A stretch of 64,000 nucleotides of DNA, taken from positions 91,140,001 to 91,204,000 of the forward strand of contig CM034546.1 of assembly GCA_020055645.1 (NCBI GenBank), in the 5' to 3' direction. Origin of the DNA: Tomocerus qinae (lineage: Eukaryota > Arthropoda > Collembola > Entomobryomorpha > Tomoceridae). A program made the position numbers and the translations under genes. Positions 50,303 to 60,876 of this stretch are shown one piece after another (position 1 is the first letter of the stretch; every line of letters begins with the position of its first letter). Below the pieces are notes generated by a model. That model did no database searches, had not been told where the DNA came from, and worked only from the letters and a program-made list of their open reading frames with translations.

Positions 50303-52302
50303 TCAATATCCTCCGGATGAAGATTGATTCCTGGAGAGACTTCCAGCCTTTTTGGACACTGGTCGGAATGCAGACTCTTTTGGCTGAGTTTCAAAAGGCC
50401 GACTTCCAGGAGCGGTGTAGTGGCTGCTGCTTTTCGTAGATGACTTTCCTTTCGGCGATGACTTTTTTGGGTTGGATACTTTTTTATTTTCTGAGTAAGC
50501 CCCGACGAAGTCATTATTATTGTAGCCACCGTCTCCGTTGTTTCTCGGTGTGCCGTAGAATTCTGTGGGCTGAGCCAATCTATTATTGGGACCCAAATCT
50601 GCCTCTTCGTCATATTGCAATGGCCCTTGGTCATCATTGATTTGGGGACCTTTATTATCACTGTAGCGAATGAAATAAACTTCAGGTTTGCTGGGTTGCG
50701 TGGGTGGCGGTGCTGGAATTCGGATCTCTGGAGCAGGATGCGGTTTCTTCAACAGCACGTAAACCAAAGTTTTTTGTTGAGCTAAATTCAAAACAAAATG
50801 AGTAAATAAAATTTTCCCTGAACATAAATGCGTAAAATGTGGAATAATACGTACGGGGAGGTGGCAATTCAATTTCTTGAGGTTCCTCCCTGGGGGGACT
50901 TGGTGCTTTCACAAAAATGATATTGTAATGAGTTTCAGGAGCAGGGGCCTTCACTTTTTGAAGTCTGGGCCTTGGGGGCTGCTGTAATTCTGGAGGAGCT
51001 GTGTGGATATACACGAACTTTTTAATTTCTCCTACTTCTGGACCACCGTGGAAGGAGTTGATATTTTCTGAATATCCTCCGGGAGCATTACGTTGACTAT
51101 CTCTGTAATAACCTCCGGAAGATGCAGTTACTAAGTCATTTGAAACTGAATTTGTACGAACTGATTGTCTGCTATTTGCAGTGTAGCCTCGTTGTTGAGA
51201 TCTCCCTGAGAAACTTGACCTTTGAGGAGGGGAATTACTTTCTTCGCTTTCAAAATCACTTAATTCTTTCAATTCCTGTTGTTCTGGGACCCCAAATTCG
51301 TCTAAAACTGGATTCTGAATTATTGAGGGCTCATTGTTGTAGCCATTTCTTTGATTGTTACGAGCAGGAACATTATATTCATTTCGGACTTGATTTTTTG
51401 GGGTATTGTACTCTTTTCTCACTTGAGTTTGTCGATTCGGTAAGCCGTACTCTCTGCGGGGCTCACTTTGGAGATTTTGTTTAGTTGGAGCTGCATACTC
51501 ATTTCGAACTATATTTGGACTTGGACGTGATTTCTCTTGAATTGGGCGTTGTGGTTCAGGGACCACTTGACGCTGGGGTTCAGGTGCCCGATATTGTTCT
51601 CGGATCTGGTTGCTATCCCGCTGTCTCTCGAGTGGACCAAATTGTTCGGGATTTCTTGCAGGACTTACATACTGATTTTGAGAAGCTGATTGTAGTTGCG
51701 AGGAAGCAGAGTTTGCTTGCTGCTCAAATGTAAATTCCGGTTGAATGGCTGCAGCCTGAGTTAAAACTTGAGAAATTAAACGATTTAAGTCGTAATCGTT
51801 AGTTGCAGAAGGATCCACATTGAGATACTGAGCTGAAGCTAGCATCAGTGAAGATGCCAGTAGTACCTGCAAGATACATTTATGCATGAAATGAAAAATA
51901 AGAATTATTTACTTCGATATGCAATATATTTTTAACCATTGATGACATAATTTCTTTCTATCTATCTATCTATCATCTTATATTATTAGTTTGAGATACT
52001 ACAATAATAATTCATTCCATTCAATTTAAGAAGGGAACCGAGCTTAAAAAATGGTACACAAATCCTGATAAAATTAAGTTGATTTGACATTTGGTAGTAC
52101 TACAGTAGAAAGCACGGTACTTAATATCTGTGATAGTAAATACAAAGCTCGTGATATAAAATTTTCTGAGCAGAATCTTTGAATTTAAAGTCACGACTGA
52201 GATTAATTTTCTGATTCGTAACACTTTCAAAAAGATGACAAGCTAAAACAATATTAATTATCAATAGAAACTAAAGGATGAACTCACAAGAAGACACTTC
52301 AT
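50303..52302 (-). CDS. T6: Tweedle/DUF243 cuticle protein with reduced intron number
   Basis: Three coding exons only (minus): 52302-52288, 51866-50855 and 50781-50303, giving 501 residues. Exon 1 is MKCLL; the signal peptide is MKCLLVLLASSLMLASAQ. Residues about 60-270 are polar, Gln/Arg/Asn-rich, with loose repeats of the form (R/K)xEYxxP. DUF243 runs from about 283 to 382: FVYIHTAPPE, HYNIIFVKAPSPP, IELPPPPQQ, KTLVYVLLKKP, then PSKPEVYFIRYS. The tail is Asn/Ser/Lys-rich and ends SSSGGY. The domain introns present in T3-T5 are gone except one inside the LPPPP stretch. The family assignment is firm; a secreted cuticle role is inferred from the family. Confidence 0.92.
51957..51974 (+). repeat. 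(TCTA)n microsatellite in intron 1 of T6
   Basis: Four and a half TCTA units lie in the first intron of T6. A simple length-variable repeat; no function is implied. Confidence 0.8.
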
Positions 52303-52502
52303 TCCACAATATTTTGAGAGACTGGAAAGGTCAAACCGGAAACAGTCAGTCGGCACAAAGGAAAACTATCAAATTTCAAATCTCATTCACAATTTGACAA
52401 TTTGATCACACGAAATGAAACAGTTTTCTTAGGCAGCAGTGTTTCCCTTGTATGTGTCCTGCGGAAGACTGGATTCGTTCCGCATCGGCAAAGATGAACT
52501 AA

Positions 52503-52533
52503 TGCGATTAGAGGAACTTCTTCCGTCTTTATA
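52503..52533 (-). promoter_or_regulatory. T6 core promoter (TATA box)
   Basis: On the minus strand TATAAAG lies at 52533-52527, 225 bp upstream of the T6 ATG. Transcription would start near 52503. A 57-codon plus-strand frame begins only 46 bp behind the box. Confidence 0.6.
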
Positions 52534-52578
52534 AAGTTTTTGGTTAGTAATACATGGGATAGTAAATAGTGGAGTGAG

Positions 52579-52752
52579 ATGACAGTGAGAATAATTTTCA
52601 AGTGTGAAAAAAGATATAAGACAGAAGAAGGAGAGCATCATCCTGAGATTTCTTTATTTGCATTCGATGATTTCAACAGGCAAGTGCTACAGGAGAAGAA
52701 TAGGATGCCCCTCAGTCGAGATGAAGATGGAGGAGCACCCCAATATGTTTAG
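52579..52752 (+). CDS. Possible 57-residue protein, divergent from T6
   Basis: An ATG-started frame of 57 codons ends in TAG, with an in-frame TAG 12 bp before the ATG. The product is strongly charged and protein-like (YKTEEGEHHPE, FAFDDFNRQ, SRDEDGGAPQYV) and GC-richer than the surroundings. There is no signal peptide and no family I recognise. It starts 46 bp behind the T6 TATA box on the other strand, so it could be a divergent micro-gene, an exon of an unseen gene or a degraded copy. Low confidence. Confidence 0.3.
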   Translation: MTVRIIFKCEKRYKTEEGEHHPEISLFAFDDFNRQVLQEKNRMPLSRDEDGGAPQYV

Positions 52753-52759
52753 CGACCAC

Positions 52760-55361
52760 AATGGACATACGTTTTATTATAGTGTGATAGGGAAGGAGTT
52801 CTGGTAATGTATTATAATCATATTACACATTACGACGACCACAATATGATCTTGAAGCATGTTTTACCGTGAAAACAAATAGGCGCCTTCAGGTGAGCAA
52901 ATCCCCAATATGTACATACATTTATGAAAGTACAATATTGTCTCATTATTGCCCAAGGGATATATCTTGGATTTCATTGGACGTCCTCCCTTCATCTCCA
53001 AGATTTCTTCAGTAATAATTTGCTCGCTATCAGTTTTCCTTTTGCTAAGTAGATATCCTGCACTGTAATTTGGCTTGCATGCTCTTGCCATCTTCTCTGT
53101 TTTGTTTTGCTACGGTTCCTCGTACACAGAATCTTTCCTTTCTTGATTCATTTCATTTAAACTCATATCAATCATAGTTTCTTTTGCATTTTCTACACTT
53201 TGCGTCAATCATTTACTTCCCTTGGGTCTTCCGGTCGACCCTTTCGTAGAAGTGCATTAGTGCACTACTCTAGTACTCTAGTAGTAGTTGTAAAAACAGG
53301 ATGTGCACTATTATGTATTCTAATAAGTGTAGGCATTTTCTATTGTCATTAGAAAGATCGGCCATTCACGTTTGACAAGTAAAATAGTAAAGCACGCCAA
53401 ATTTTTTTCTCTAGGGATTTTAATCGCAATTAAATCTGTTATTGTTTTGCTCCTTTCGTGATTACTACATCAATCCAGATTGGCATTTCTACATCACTTC
53501 AGGTAAGGTAATGTAATAATGCATGCTAGTGCAAGGGAGAAACAGAGCAGTTCTTCCCAATATTTTACACAACTATCGCGAATGATATAACTGCCGACTT
53601 GAACCAACTTGACTACTTACATGTCGCTATAAGCATTGATCATGCAACATTTCTATTTCTTCACTCTTTTATTACTTGTGACTCTAGCCAGTAGGTTTAC
53701 TGTCTACCGGTTTATGGATTGTTTTAGAACGAATCGAAAGTGTACATAATATACTGAGTGCAAACATAAAAGTTTATATCCCCTCGCTGAGATTCTGCAG
53801 TGCTTGTTCACTGACAACTACACATGCCAGAGTTACATATCTAGACACTACGTTGTTGTTTGGTGTGATCATGACATGATACTACAACTGTTAAGTGGAC
53901 TTGGATGACACGACTTGGATTTCTTGGCTACAGACGATAAAAACGTGAGCTGTATTCCAAATGGAAATCATTTGCCTTTCAACATTCACAAAATACAATT
54001 CTTGTATTTATAAAAAAAGTACGAAAAGTTAATTTTCTACATCATTTTACGAGAGAGATTGAATTTAAATCTTCTTCCCTTAGATTGTTGTCTGGCTACT
54101 GGTCTCTATACTCCTCTTCTAAAATGTCCAACTACACTATTGACAGCCAACAATAACCAACAGCCCTGCCAAAGGCAAATTCTCATTTGAATTTGAGTTC
54201 CGGAAGTGTTTATTACACAAAATAAGTAAATGGAGAAAATTGTGATTACTATACTCGCCTTATCATGCAACCAATGATTACACTATTATGAAACGTTTGT
54301 AGCGTGATAACGAGTAGAGATTTCTTTGCCTACATGCACATCCCATTAAACTAATCAATATTCAATGTCTCCTAGACCCTAGGAACCATGTAGAAATCTC
54401 CAAAATTTATACTAGTCTGTTATTATCTAGTGTAATATTAGTTGAAAATTTTCTTCCACCCGTCAATTGTGTTAACAAACATTTAAATTTTAAATGTGTG
54501 GTCAAAGTCAAGTCAGAGCCACTGGGTCAAAGAAACCCAACATGTACCAAGCCTATGTTCATGTTTTATGTTAATTGTAAATACCAACTGTAACCGATTT
54601 CTTCACGCTTAACTTACGGTCATCGTACGCACTACGCATCTTCAGCAAATTACATAAAAAATGTTTGTTTCTTTTGTTTTTCGATTGCAAATAATATGAC
54701 TGCTATTTCAGATGTTCTCAAAGAGTCTGCGTTTGAGAGAGACCATTTGATATGTAAGTCTGAACAGTAAAGGGTCAGTTTAAAACTGTATCAATCTATC
54801 TCATTTGGATTTTGTGGAGTTGGGTTGAAAGAGTTTTAGTGAAAACCTTAATTTGGTACCAGTCCAAGTTGTGATCTTGAATTAGACACAGAGAAAGCTA
54901 TTATTTTTCTTGACTTTTATGCAGCAATAAGAATGTGTCAATGACTGAATGCGTCATCACAGATTTTCTAAATGTCCAATTACACCTTCGCTTGTATCCC
55001 AACCTTCGTCCATGAGCCATATTCATTTATCAATTTAATGCAAATTGCGCATAGAAAGGTTCATCAAGTCAAGCATATAAGGCTATTCTAATTTATCATT
55101 TAGGGAAGATTAACCAAACTTAAGATACACATACTAATTAATCAATTTAAGTATTATAATTTAGGTGTGTCTTTTTTCAGAATATGTGGTAAACATTCAA
55201 TTTTTTTTGCCAATTCACATGATTACAGGTTAAGTCTTTGTTAACAATTACGATTTTATACTTGCCAGTTAGGAGGAATTGTTGATGGAAGGATTCTTCA
55301 TATTAAATTGGCTTTACATCTTTAGTTTAATTTTCTGAGTTATTCAATGAATTTTGGGATA
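52760..55361. other. 2.6-kb stretch upstream of T6 with at most one small frame
   Basis: A minus-strand frame at 52864-53091 encodes 75 residues beginning MARACKPNYSAGYLL, with a charged middle (SKRKTDSEQIITEEILEMKG). It is the only frame here that looks coding, and it is unsupported by any family. The rest is AT-rich and featureless. The last few hundred bases contain the 3' untranslated region of the large repeat protein. Confidence 0.5.
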
Positions 55362-58300
55362 CTAAGCATGAAGTCTTCTTTTAACACCTTTGCGAACTAT
55401 CTGGGCTTTGTTTTGATACTGAACTGGAATTTGATTTTCGGTCCTTGTTCCATCATTACCGGCAGCACACTAGGAAAATAGACGAAAATTGGAAACTAAA
55501 AATTATGTATGGAATGGTGTTTATGTTAGAATGGTGTTTATGTTAGAATGGTGTTTATGTTGGTTAAAATCTACTCACATAATCAACATATTGCAATTTA
55601 TGATTAAATGCATCATCGTGATGCTCCAAACGAATCATGCAGTTGTCTTCGAACGGTGCCTTGTCCTGATTATGTGTAGAGCAATGTTGGGGCGGTTTCT
55701 TACTTAAAATGGAAGCATTGGTTTCCCGTATGGGGCAAGATGGCGGGAAAAGACTTAAAATCGGTTGTTGCCCACGACACGTAATTAGTCTTGGCGATTT
55801 ACAGTTTCTCAGGGGCACACATTGCGCAGTTTTACAATATCTGTTCTCGTTCCCACCATTCCTTCTACTATTTTCAGAATCATCGGTATTTCTGGGACGG
55901 TAAGTGTTAGTACCAGGAGGAGGCGGAGTTTGTCTGAATGAATTCGGACCATTTCCCCTTCCATTATTTCCTCTCCCGTCATTTCCTCTCCCGTCATTTC
56001 CTCTCCTATCATTTCCTCTCCCGTCATTTCCTCTCCCGTCATTTCCCCTGCCATCATTTCCATAATTTTTTCTATTGGTGTTTCTATCGTTTTGATTTTG
56101 ATAGGATGGAGAATGATCAGCATCGGAATTGGAATGAGTAATTTTAATTTCTTGTCCTTGATTCCCCTTATCGGTAATTTCTATTTTTGTTTGTGTTGTG
56201 GTTCTCCTTGCTTGAATAGGTTGGGGATGAGAATGCCTGCCCCTTGGATCAGCAGTGTGATGATCTTCAATATTACTACTTTTTTGGTTGAACGGTTTGT
56301 AGTTCATAGGTAAATGCGTGGAAGACACTTTGAAAGAGGGTTCTTGATCATGGTTACTGATGGTGACGGACTCTTGAGGTTGCAATGTGAAAGTCTGATT
56401 ACGATTTCCAGGGATTTGGCGATGAGTTATTTCCGTATCATCATGGTCTCCTAAATTGGTTATCTGTATTGAATCTGGAATATTATGAGTATTGTTGTAA
56501 ATGTCATAATCTCTCTGTGGAACAATTTCTATAGAGTTTTGTCCTCCATAATTATTAATTGGAGTATAATTTCTTTCTTCTGAGTATGGAATGTTGGTGC
56601 AATTCCTGCCATCCATGGAATTTTCTCTTCTCATGATCTCTTGGGTGGAAACTGAACAGTAAGTTACTGGTTCTTCTTTGGAAGTGGCAAAATAATTCTT
56701 GTGCTGCTCTTTGGGCCAATTTTGAGCCTGTTGAAAATTCTGCTCCTCTAATTGCTGTATATTTGCTTGATAATGTGGAGGAAATTGAGGTATATTAGTA
56801 GGGCCCTTGTCCTGATAATATTGTGTTGGTTTCTGACTATATTCTGGATATTGATCTCGATGATATTGTGTTGGCTGTTGACTATATTCAGGATATTGAT
56901 CATGATGATATTGTGTTGGCTGTTGACTATATCCAGGATACTCGTCCTGACAATATGGTGTTGGTCGCTGGCTATATCCAGGGTATTGATCCTGATAATA
57001 TTGTGTTGGTCGCTGGCTATGTCCATGACGCATGTTATCATCATGAAATGCAACTCGAATATGTTTTGTCTGACAAGTTTTAGTATTTTCAGCTGGGTCG
57101 CAACACTCATTTCGACGATTTCTATCGTTTTCCTGAACCAATTTTAAGATTTCATTAATCTCATCCATTTCCTCGGGACGGCAATTGCCAAGCACTCTTT
57201 GAATTTGCGTGGGCTGTGTGGTAGGAAATACGGGACGCGGAGTTGTTGTTGATGCTGGATGAGTCGTTACTGCATGTTGCAATTTCGTCTTTGTCTCCGG
57301 TTGTTCGTGGACAGTATAGACACTGAAATTATTAGAGACGTAATTTTGTGCCGGGACCCTATGCTTCAACTTTGGATCTCTTGCATTTGATTGCAATCTT
57401 TCCTGCTGCTGTGGTACACATTTTTTATCGTGACCCTTTTTTACGGTAATACGCTGAGTATGGTCAAATGGATTTTTCTGTATAATAATCTGTCGAATTT
57501 TTGATTTTTCTGGTGGGATAGGGTACGTGTGCAGTTGTTGTTGCCCTCGTTGTTGTGAAAAATCTTGATGGTCGGTGTAATAATGTTGCTGATTCGGAGG
57601 ACGGACTGCAGTGGCACCGATTTCAAGCATTGCACCTGTATTTCTGTCAATGCATGGTCGGTTAGCTACTGTCATTGCTGATCGAGCCCCATTGACCCTA
57701 TTCCATTGCCCAAGTCCACCTTCACGTTCCTTGCATATATGAGGTACACTTTGGGAGTGTTGAATACGAATATTGTGGTTTATGTTTATGGGAACAGCTA
57801 GTGTGCGGCTGCTACTGCAGGCTGGCTGTCCAGTAAAAAGTTGTTGCATACTATTGGCTTCACAGGGAATGGCGGAAGGAGCCCCTTCTACATTTACGGT
57901 GACATTAGATCCCGGCTCGAATGTTTTTTCACTCCTTGCTGGCACCGTACTTGTACTCATCGTTGTTTTACCAGATATTGCAGTCGAAAGATTATCATAA
58001 TTTTCCTCACTTTCATTTTCCAGCATACCTTGCGTTTCAGTTGCGGCAGTGTATACTTCTTTTTCCACTCGTCGATTATTAACGGTGCTTCTAGACGGAA
58101 TTGCTTTTCGATTTTGTCTTTCTGGAGGATCTGGCATTGGCAGCCCGCAATTAATCATATTTTGAGCAAATCTATCATGACATTTTTGGCACAGTGTTTT
58201 TAATCTTTGGGCTTTGGCTGGCATGCAGCAAGGACGCTTCCTTCTCCAAACTACCGGTTTGCAGATCCTGGGGGGCTTGTCTTGTGGAATACAATAATCT

Positions 58301-60248
58301 CCGTCGTCTTTGAATCGTTTCATTTCATTTCCAGGTCTGTTTGCTTGTTTTTGTGTTGGAAAACCATTATTCATTTCTCTATTTCCACCTTGAAATCTTG
58401 ATGGTGGCCTGTTCATTGGGTCGTAGCGATTGGAATTTTGGGGGATTGGTCTGGCAGATGAAGGTGGTCCACCTAAATTTCTATTACCTGGAATATTCCT
58501 ATTAGAATTTACGTTGGATTGTACCCGATTGCTTGGATATCCACTGGGTTGTGTTCGATTGCTTGGATATCCACTCGGTTGTGTTCGATTGCTGGGATAT
58601 CCAGTCGGTTGTGTTCGATTACTCGGATATCCACTCGGTTGTATTCGATTACTTGTATTTCCACTCGGTTGTATTCGATTACTTGGGTGTTCATTAGGTT
58701 GTGTTCTATTATCATTCAGTTTGTGATTACTTGGATAAACTCCGTGATCATTGTCGGCCCCTCGGCCATAATTTTGATTGTTTTGATTATTGCGGACACC
58801 CGTGTCATCGTAATTTCTACTGTTTTGGTTATTACGGGCAGCAGCACCATCGTAATTTCGATTGTTTTGGTTATTGCGGGCAGCAGCACCATCGTAATTT
58901 CGATTGTTTTGGTTATTGCGGGCAGCAGCACCGTCGTAATTTCGATTGTTTTGGTTATTACGGTTCCCTGTATCACCATAATTGCCAGTATTGTTCCTGA
59001 TTCCTGTATCGCCATAAATATTGTGCGGAGTGCCTCTGATTTCTACATCATTGACGCAAACGTCATTGCCATTGATTGGCAAGTTTGGGTATCCTCTATT
59101 GCCATAACCATTTGGCCCATGTGTTCCATCGTTGTTCATATTTGTTCTGTTGTTGGTTCTGGTATTCTGCGTTGGTGTGTTATTCCGCAGTGCTAGCTGT
59201 TGATGATTCGACCGAATAGGATTACTACTTTTATCGACATGTACACCTGCATCATCTATAGTTCCCCATAGTTTTCTGGTTGATCCAGGATAGCCTACTG
59301 GAGGGGGTATCGCTCTATCATTCAGATTGCCCATCCCCATTCCATACGCATCTCCTGAGTCTTCATCCATGCAGGCCTCGAGGCCGCCACAATTGCCCAT
59401 GGCAGTATTATTCCCATTGTTTTGATTAAAACCCTTCGGTAGTTCACTGACGTAGAAGTTGCAGTTATTAAACGATGCTGGTTGTTCCTTTTCAGTCGAG
59501 TTTGAAAATCCAGGAATAGGACATGGCTTTGGTGGTGGTACACATTGAGGAGGGAGTTGCCCTTTTGGCACACAGATGATTTTTCCAGCACCTCCGCATT
59601 TAGCGGCCTGGTTACGACCTTTCGCCATTTGACAAGGATCTGGAGGACAGCAGCGTGGGGGGCAAGGAGGACAGCAAGGAGGAGGACAAGGAGGAGGACA
59701 AGGAGGAGGACAAGGAAGAGTGCAAGGTGGTGGGCAAGGGGGATAAGGCATACAGCAAGGGGATGGCTGACAAGGATAATAGTACGGATATGGCGGACAA
59801 GGAGGAGGACACAATGGAGGCATTGGAACTGGACATGGATTGTAACACGGCTGTGGAGTTGGACATGGTTGAGGACAGCATTGCGGGATGCAATTTTGAG
59901 GGACACAACTCTGTGGACCACAATTTTGTGGGTAACAATTTTGGGGGCACATCGGCATTGGAGGAATGCATTGTGCTGGAAGAATTTTTGCTCCACGAAA
60001 ACGCTCTGGTAGATTTTCAATATTTAGAGCTGGTTGCATAAGATACGACCTAGGTGCTGTTGGGTAACAGAGAGATGCAAAGTGTGTTTCAGTTGATTAC
60101 AATATCTAATTTCTACAATTGCAGTACTTTATAATTGCTATTTATACACTTGCTAAGCTGTCATACCAAATGGAAAACTTTTGCGCGTACCTGCACTCCT
60201 AGCGTTAGCCTTTTTCTGTTGATAACTTGAATTAGTACTGCCGGACAT
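55362..60248 (-). CDS. Large Cys-Pro-rich, Asn/Gln-rich tandem-repeat protein of unknown function
   Basis: Three coding exons (minus): 60248-60191, 60056-55579 and 55469-55362, giving 1547 residues; the phases close exactly. I recognise no family. There is no signal peptide: it starts MSGSTNSSYQQKK. Residues about 53-190 are Cys-Pro-rich, with CPPPC and PQNC units. Four tandem blocks follow, each with its own period: 14 residues (RNNQNNRNYDGAAA, five copies), 10 residues (SNRTQPSGYP type, six to seven copies), 15 residues (SQxPTQYYQDQYPxY, five copies) and 5 residues (GNDGR, seven copies). A non-repetitive island at about 608-660 has WRRKRPCC and CQKCHDRF, a possible metal-binding or nucleic-acid-binding knuckle. 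The end is basic (VRKGVKRRLHA). Cys-rich low-complexity proteins without signal peptides occur in sperm tails and other keratin-like structures, but no role can be assigned. It is divergent from the F-box gene, 628 bp away. Confidence 0.85.
55512..55562 (+). repeat. 17-bp tandem repeat, three copies, in the last intron of the large repeat gene
   Basis: Three head-to-tail copies of GAATGGTGTTTATGTTA fill about half of the 109-bp intron 55470-55578. On the gene strand each unit contains TTCTAAC or close to it, a branch-point-like motif, so the array would multiply candidate branch points. Confidence 0.8.
55951..56060 (-). repeat. 15-bp tandem repeat coding GNDGR units
   Basis: About seven copies of a 15-bp unit (plus-strand form ATTTCCTCTCCCGTC) encode (GNDGR)n with single changes (GNDRR, GNNGR). 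In frame within the large repeat protein. Confidence 0.9.
56812..57030 (-). repeat. 45-bp tandem repeat coding a 15-residue Tyr/Gln-rich unit
   Basis: Five copies encode YPxYSQxPTQYxxDQ variants. They are well conserved at DNA level, in frame within exon 2 of the large repeat protein. Confidence 0.9.
58520..58705 (-). repeat. 30-bp tandem repeat coding SNR(T/I)QPSGYP
   Basis: Six to seven copies of a 30-bp unit, in frame within the large repeat protein. The third to fifth copies are nearly identical. Confidence 0.9.
58765..58970 (-). repeat. 42-bp tandem repeat coding RNNQNNRNYDGAAA
   Basis: Five copies of a 14-residue unit. Three central copies are almost identical at DNA level and the outer two are diverged, as expected for growth from the middle. 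Confidence 0.9.
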
Positions 60249-60876
60249 TACTTTTCAATGTAACATGTTATGTGAAAGGATTGCTCTGAAAGCACATTGA
60301 TTTTTAACTGTTTGATTTACCACTGAAATTTTGTTCCAAATTTATTGGCGGGCAGGAATTTGACAAGTTTCTAATTCTGATGACAGTCTTCGAATACTTT
60401 TGGCCTAATTGATAAGTGAAGAGAGGAATTTAAAACTATCTGATTAAAAATGTTCGTTTAGTCGGTACCATTAATTTGTACTTGTGGTGATCTCGATCTC
60501 CACAATTCCTTTGTCCTTTGTCAAAGTTGCTATGAAAACTGTCATTCGTGGTCGCAGTTTCCTGCAGATGTCTTGATTTGTTTCATAAAACAATGCATTT
60601 TCAATTCAATTTCTAAACTATTATTTGAAACAAGTAAGTTATTCACCTCACAACTTATGAAATAGCTTTTAGAGATCACGGACAGGAAGGTTGGGAGTCG
60701 AAGAATATCGCCTGCCCGAAGATGAGTACATCATTTACATCGATGATCCCGATCCCACGATATCGTAGTGGCAGCAGCAGGAATAGCATGTATTTGTAAT
60801 ACCCCTTGACTTATTGAATGAAACATACATTAAGAAATTGTTTGCATCTGTAAGTTCTTGAGTAAATCTTTCATGC
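60249..60876. other. 628-bp divergent spacer between the large repeat gene and the F-box gene
   Basis: Promoters of both flanking genes should lie here. I see no clear TATA box. A patch at 60673-60768 (plus) is coding-like: the acceptor GCTTTTAG is followed by 31 open codons including YRLPEDEYIIYIDDPDP and then TAG. See findings. Confidence 0.5.

Noticed and set aside
50296-50661. 121-codon minus frame overlapping the last exon of T6
   Set aside because: Out of frame with the VYFIRY block and tail of T6; the T6 frame is in phase with its upstream exon.
52440-52520. TGGATTCG-like sequence resembling a tRNA B box
   Set aside because: No matching A box or cloverleaf arms around it.
56748-57147. 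Repeat-rich frames on both strands (86 to 131 codons)
   Set aside because: Alternative frames of the 45-bp repeat block of the large repeat protein.
59322-60020. 232-codon minus frame and several plus frames over the Cys-Pro region
   Set aside because: Shadows of the low-complexity head of the large repeat protein; the supported frame continues in phase through both neighbouring exons.
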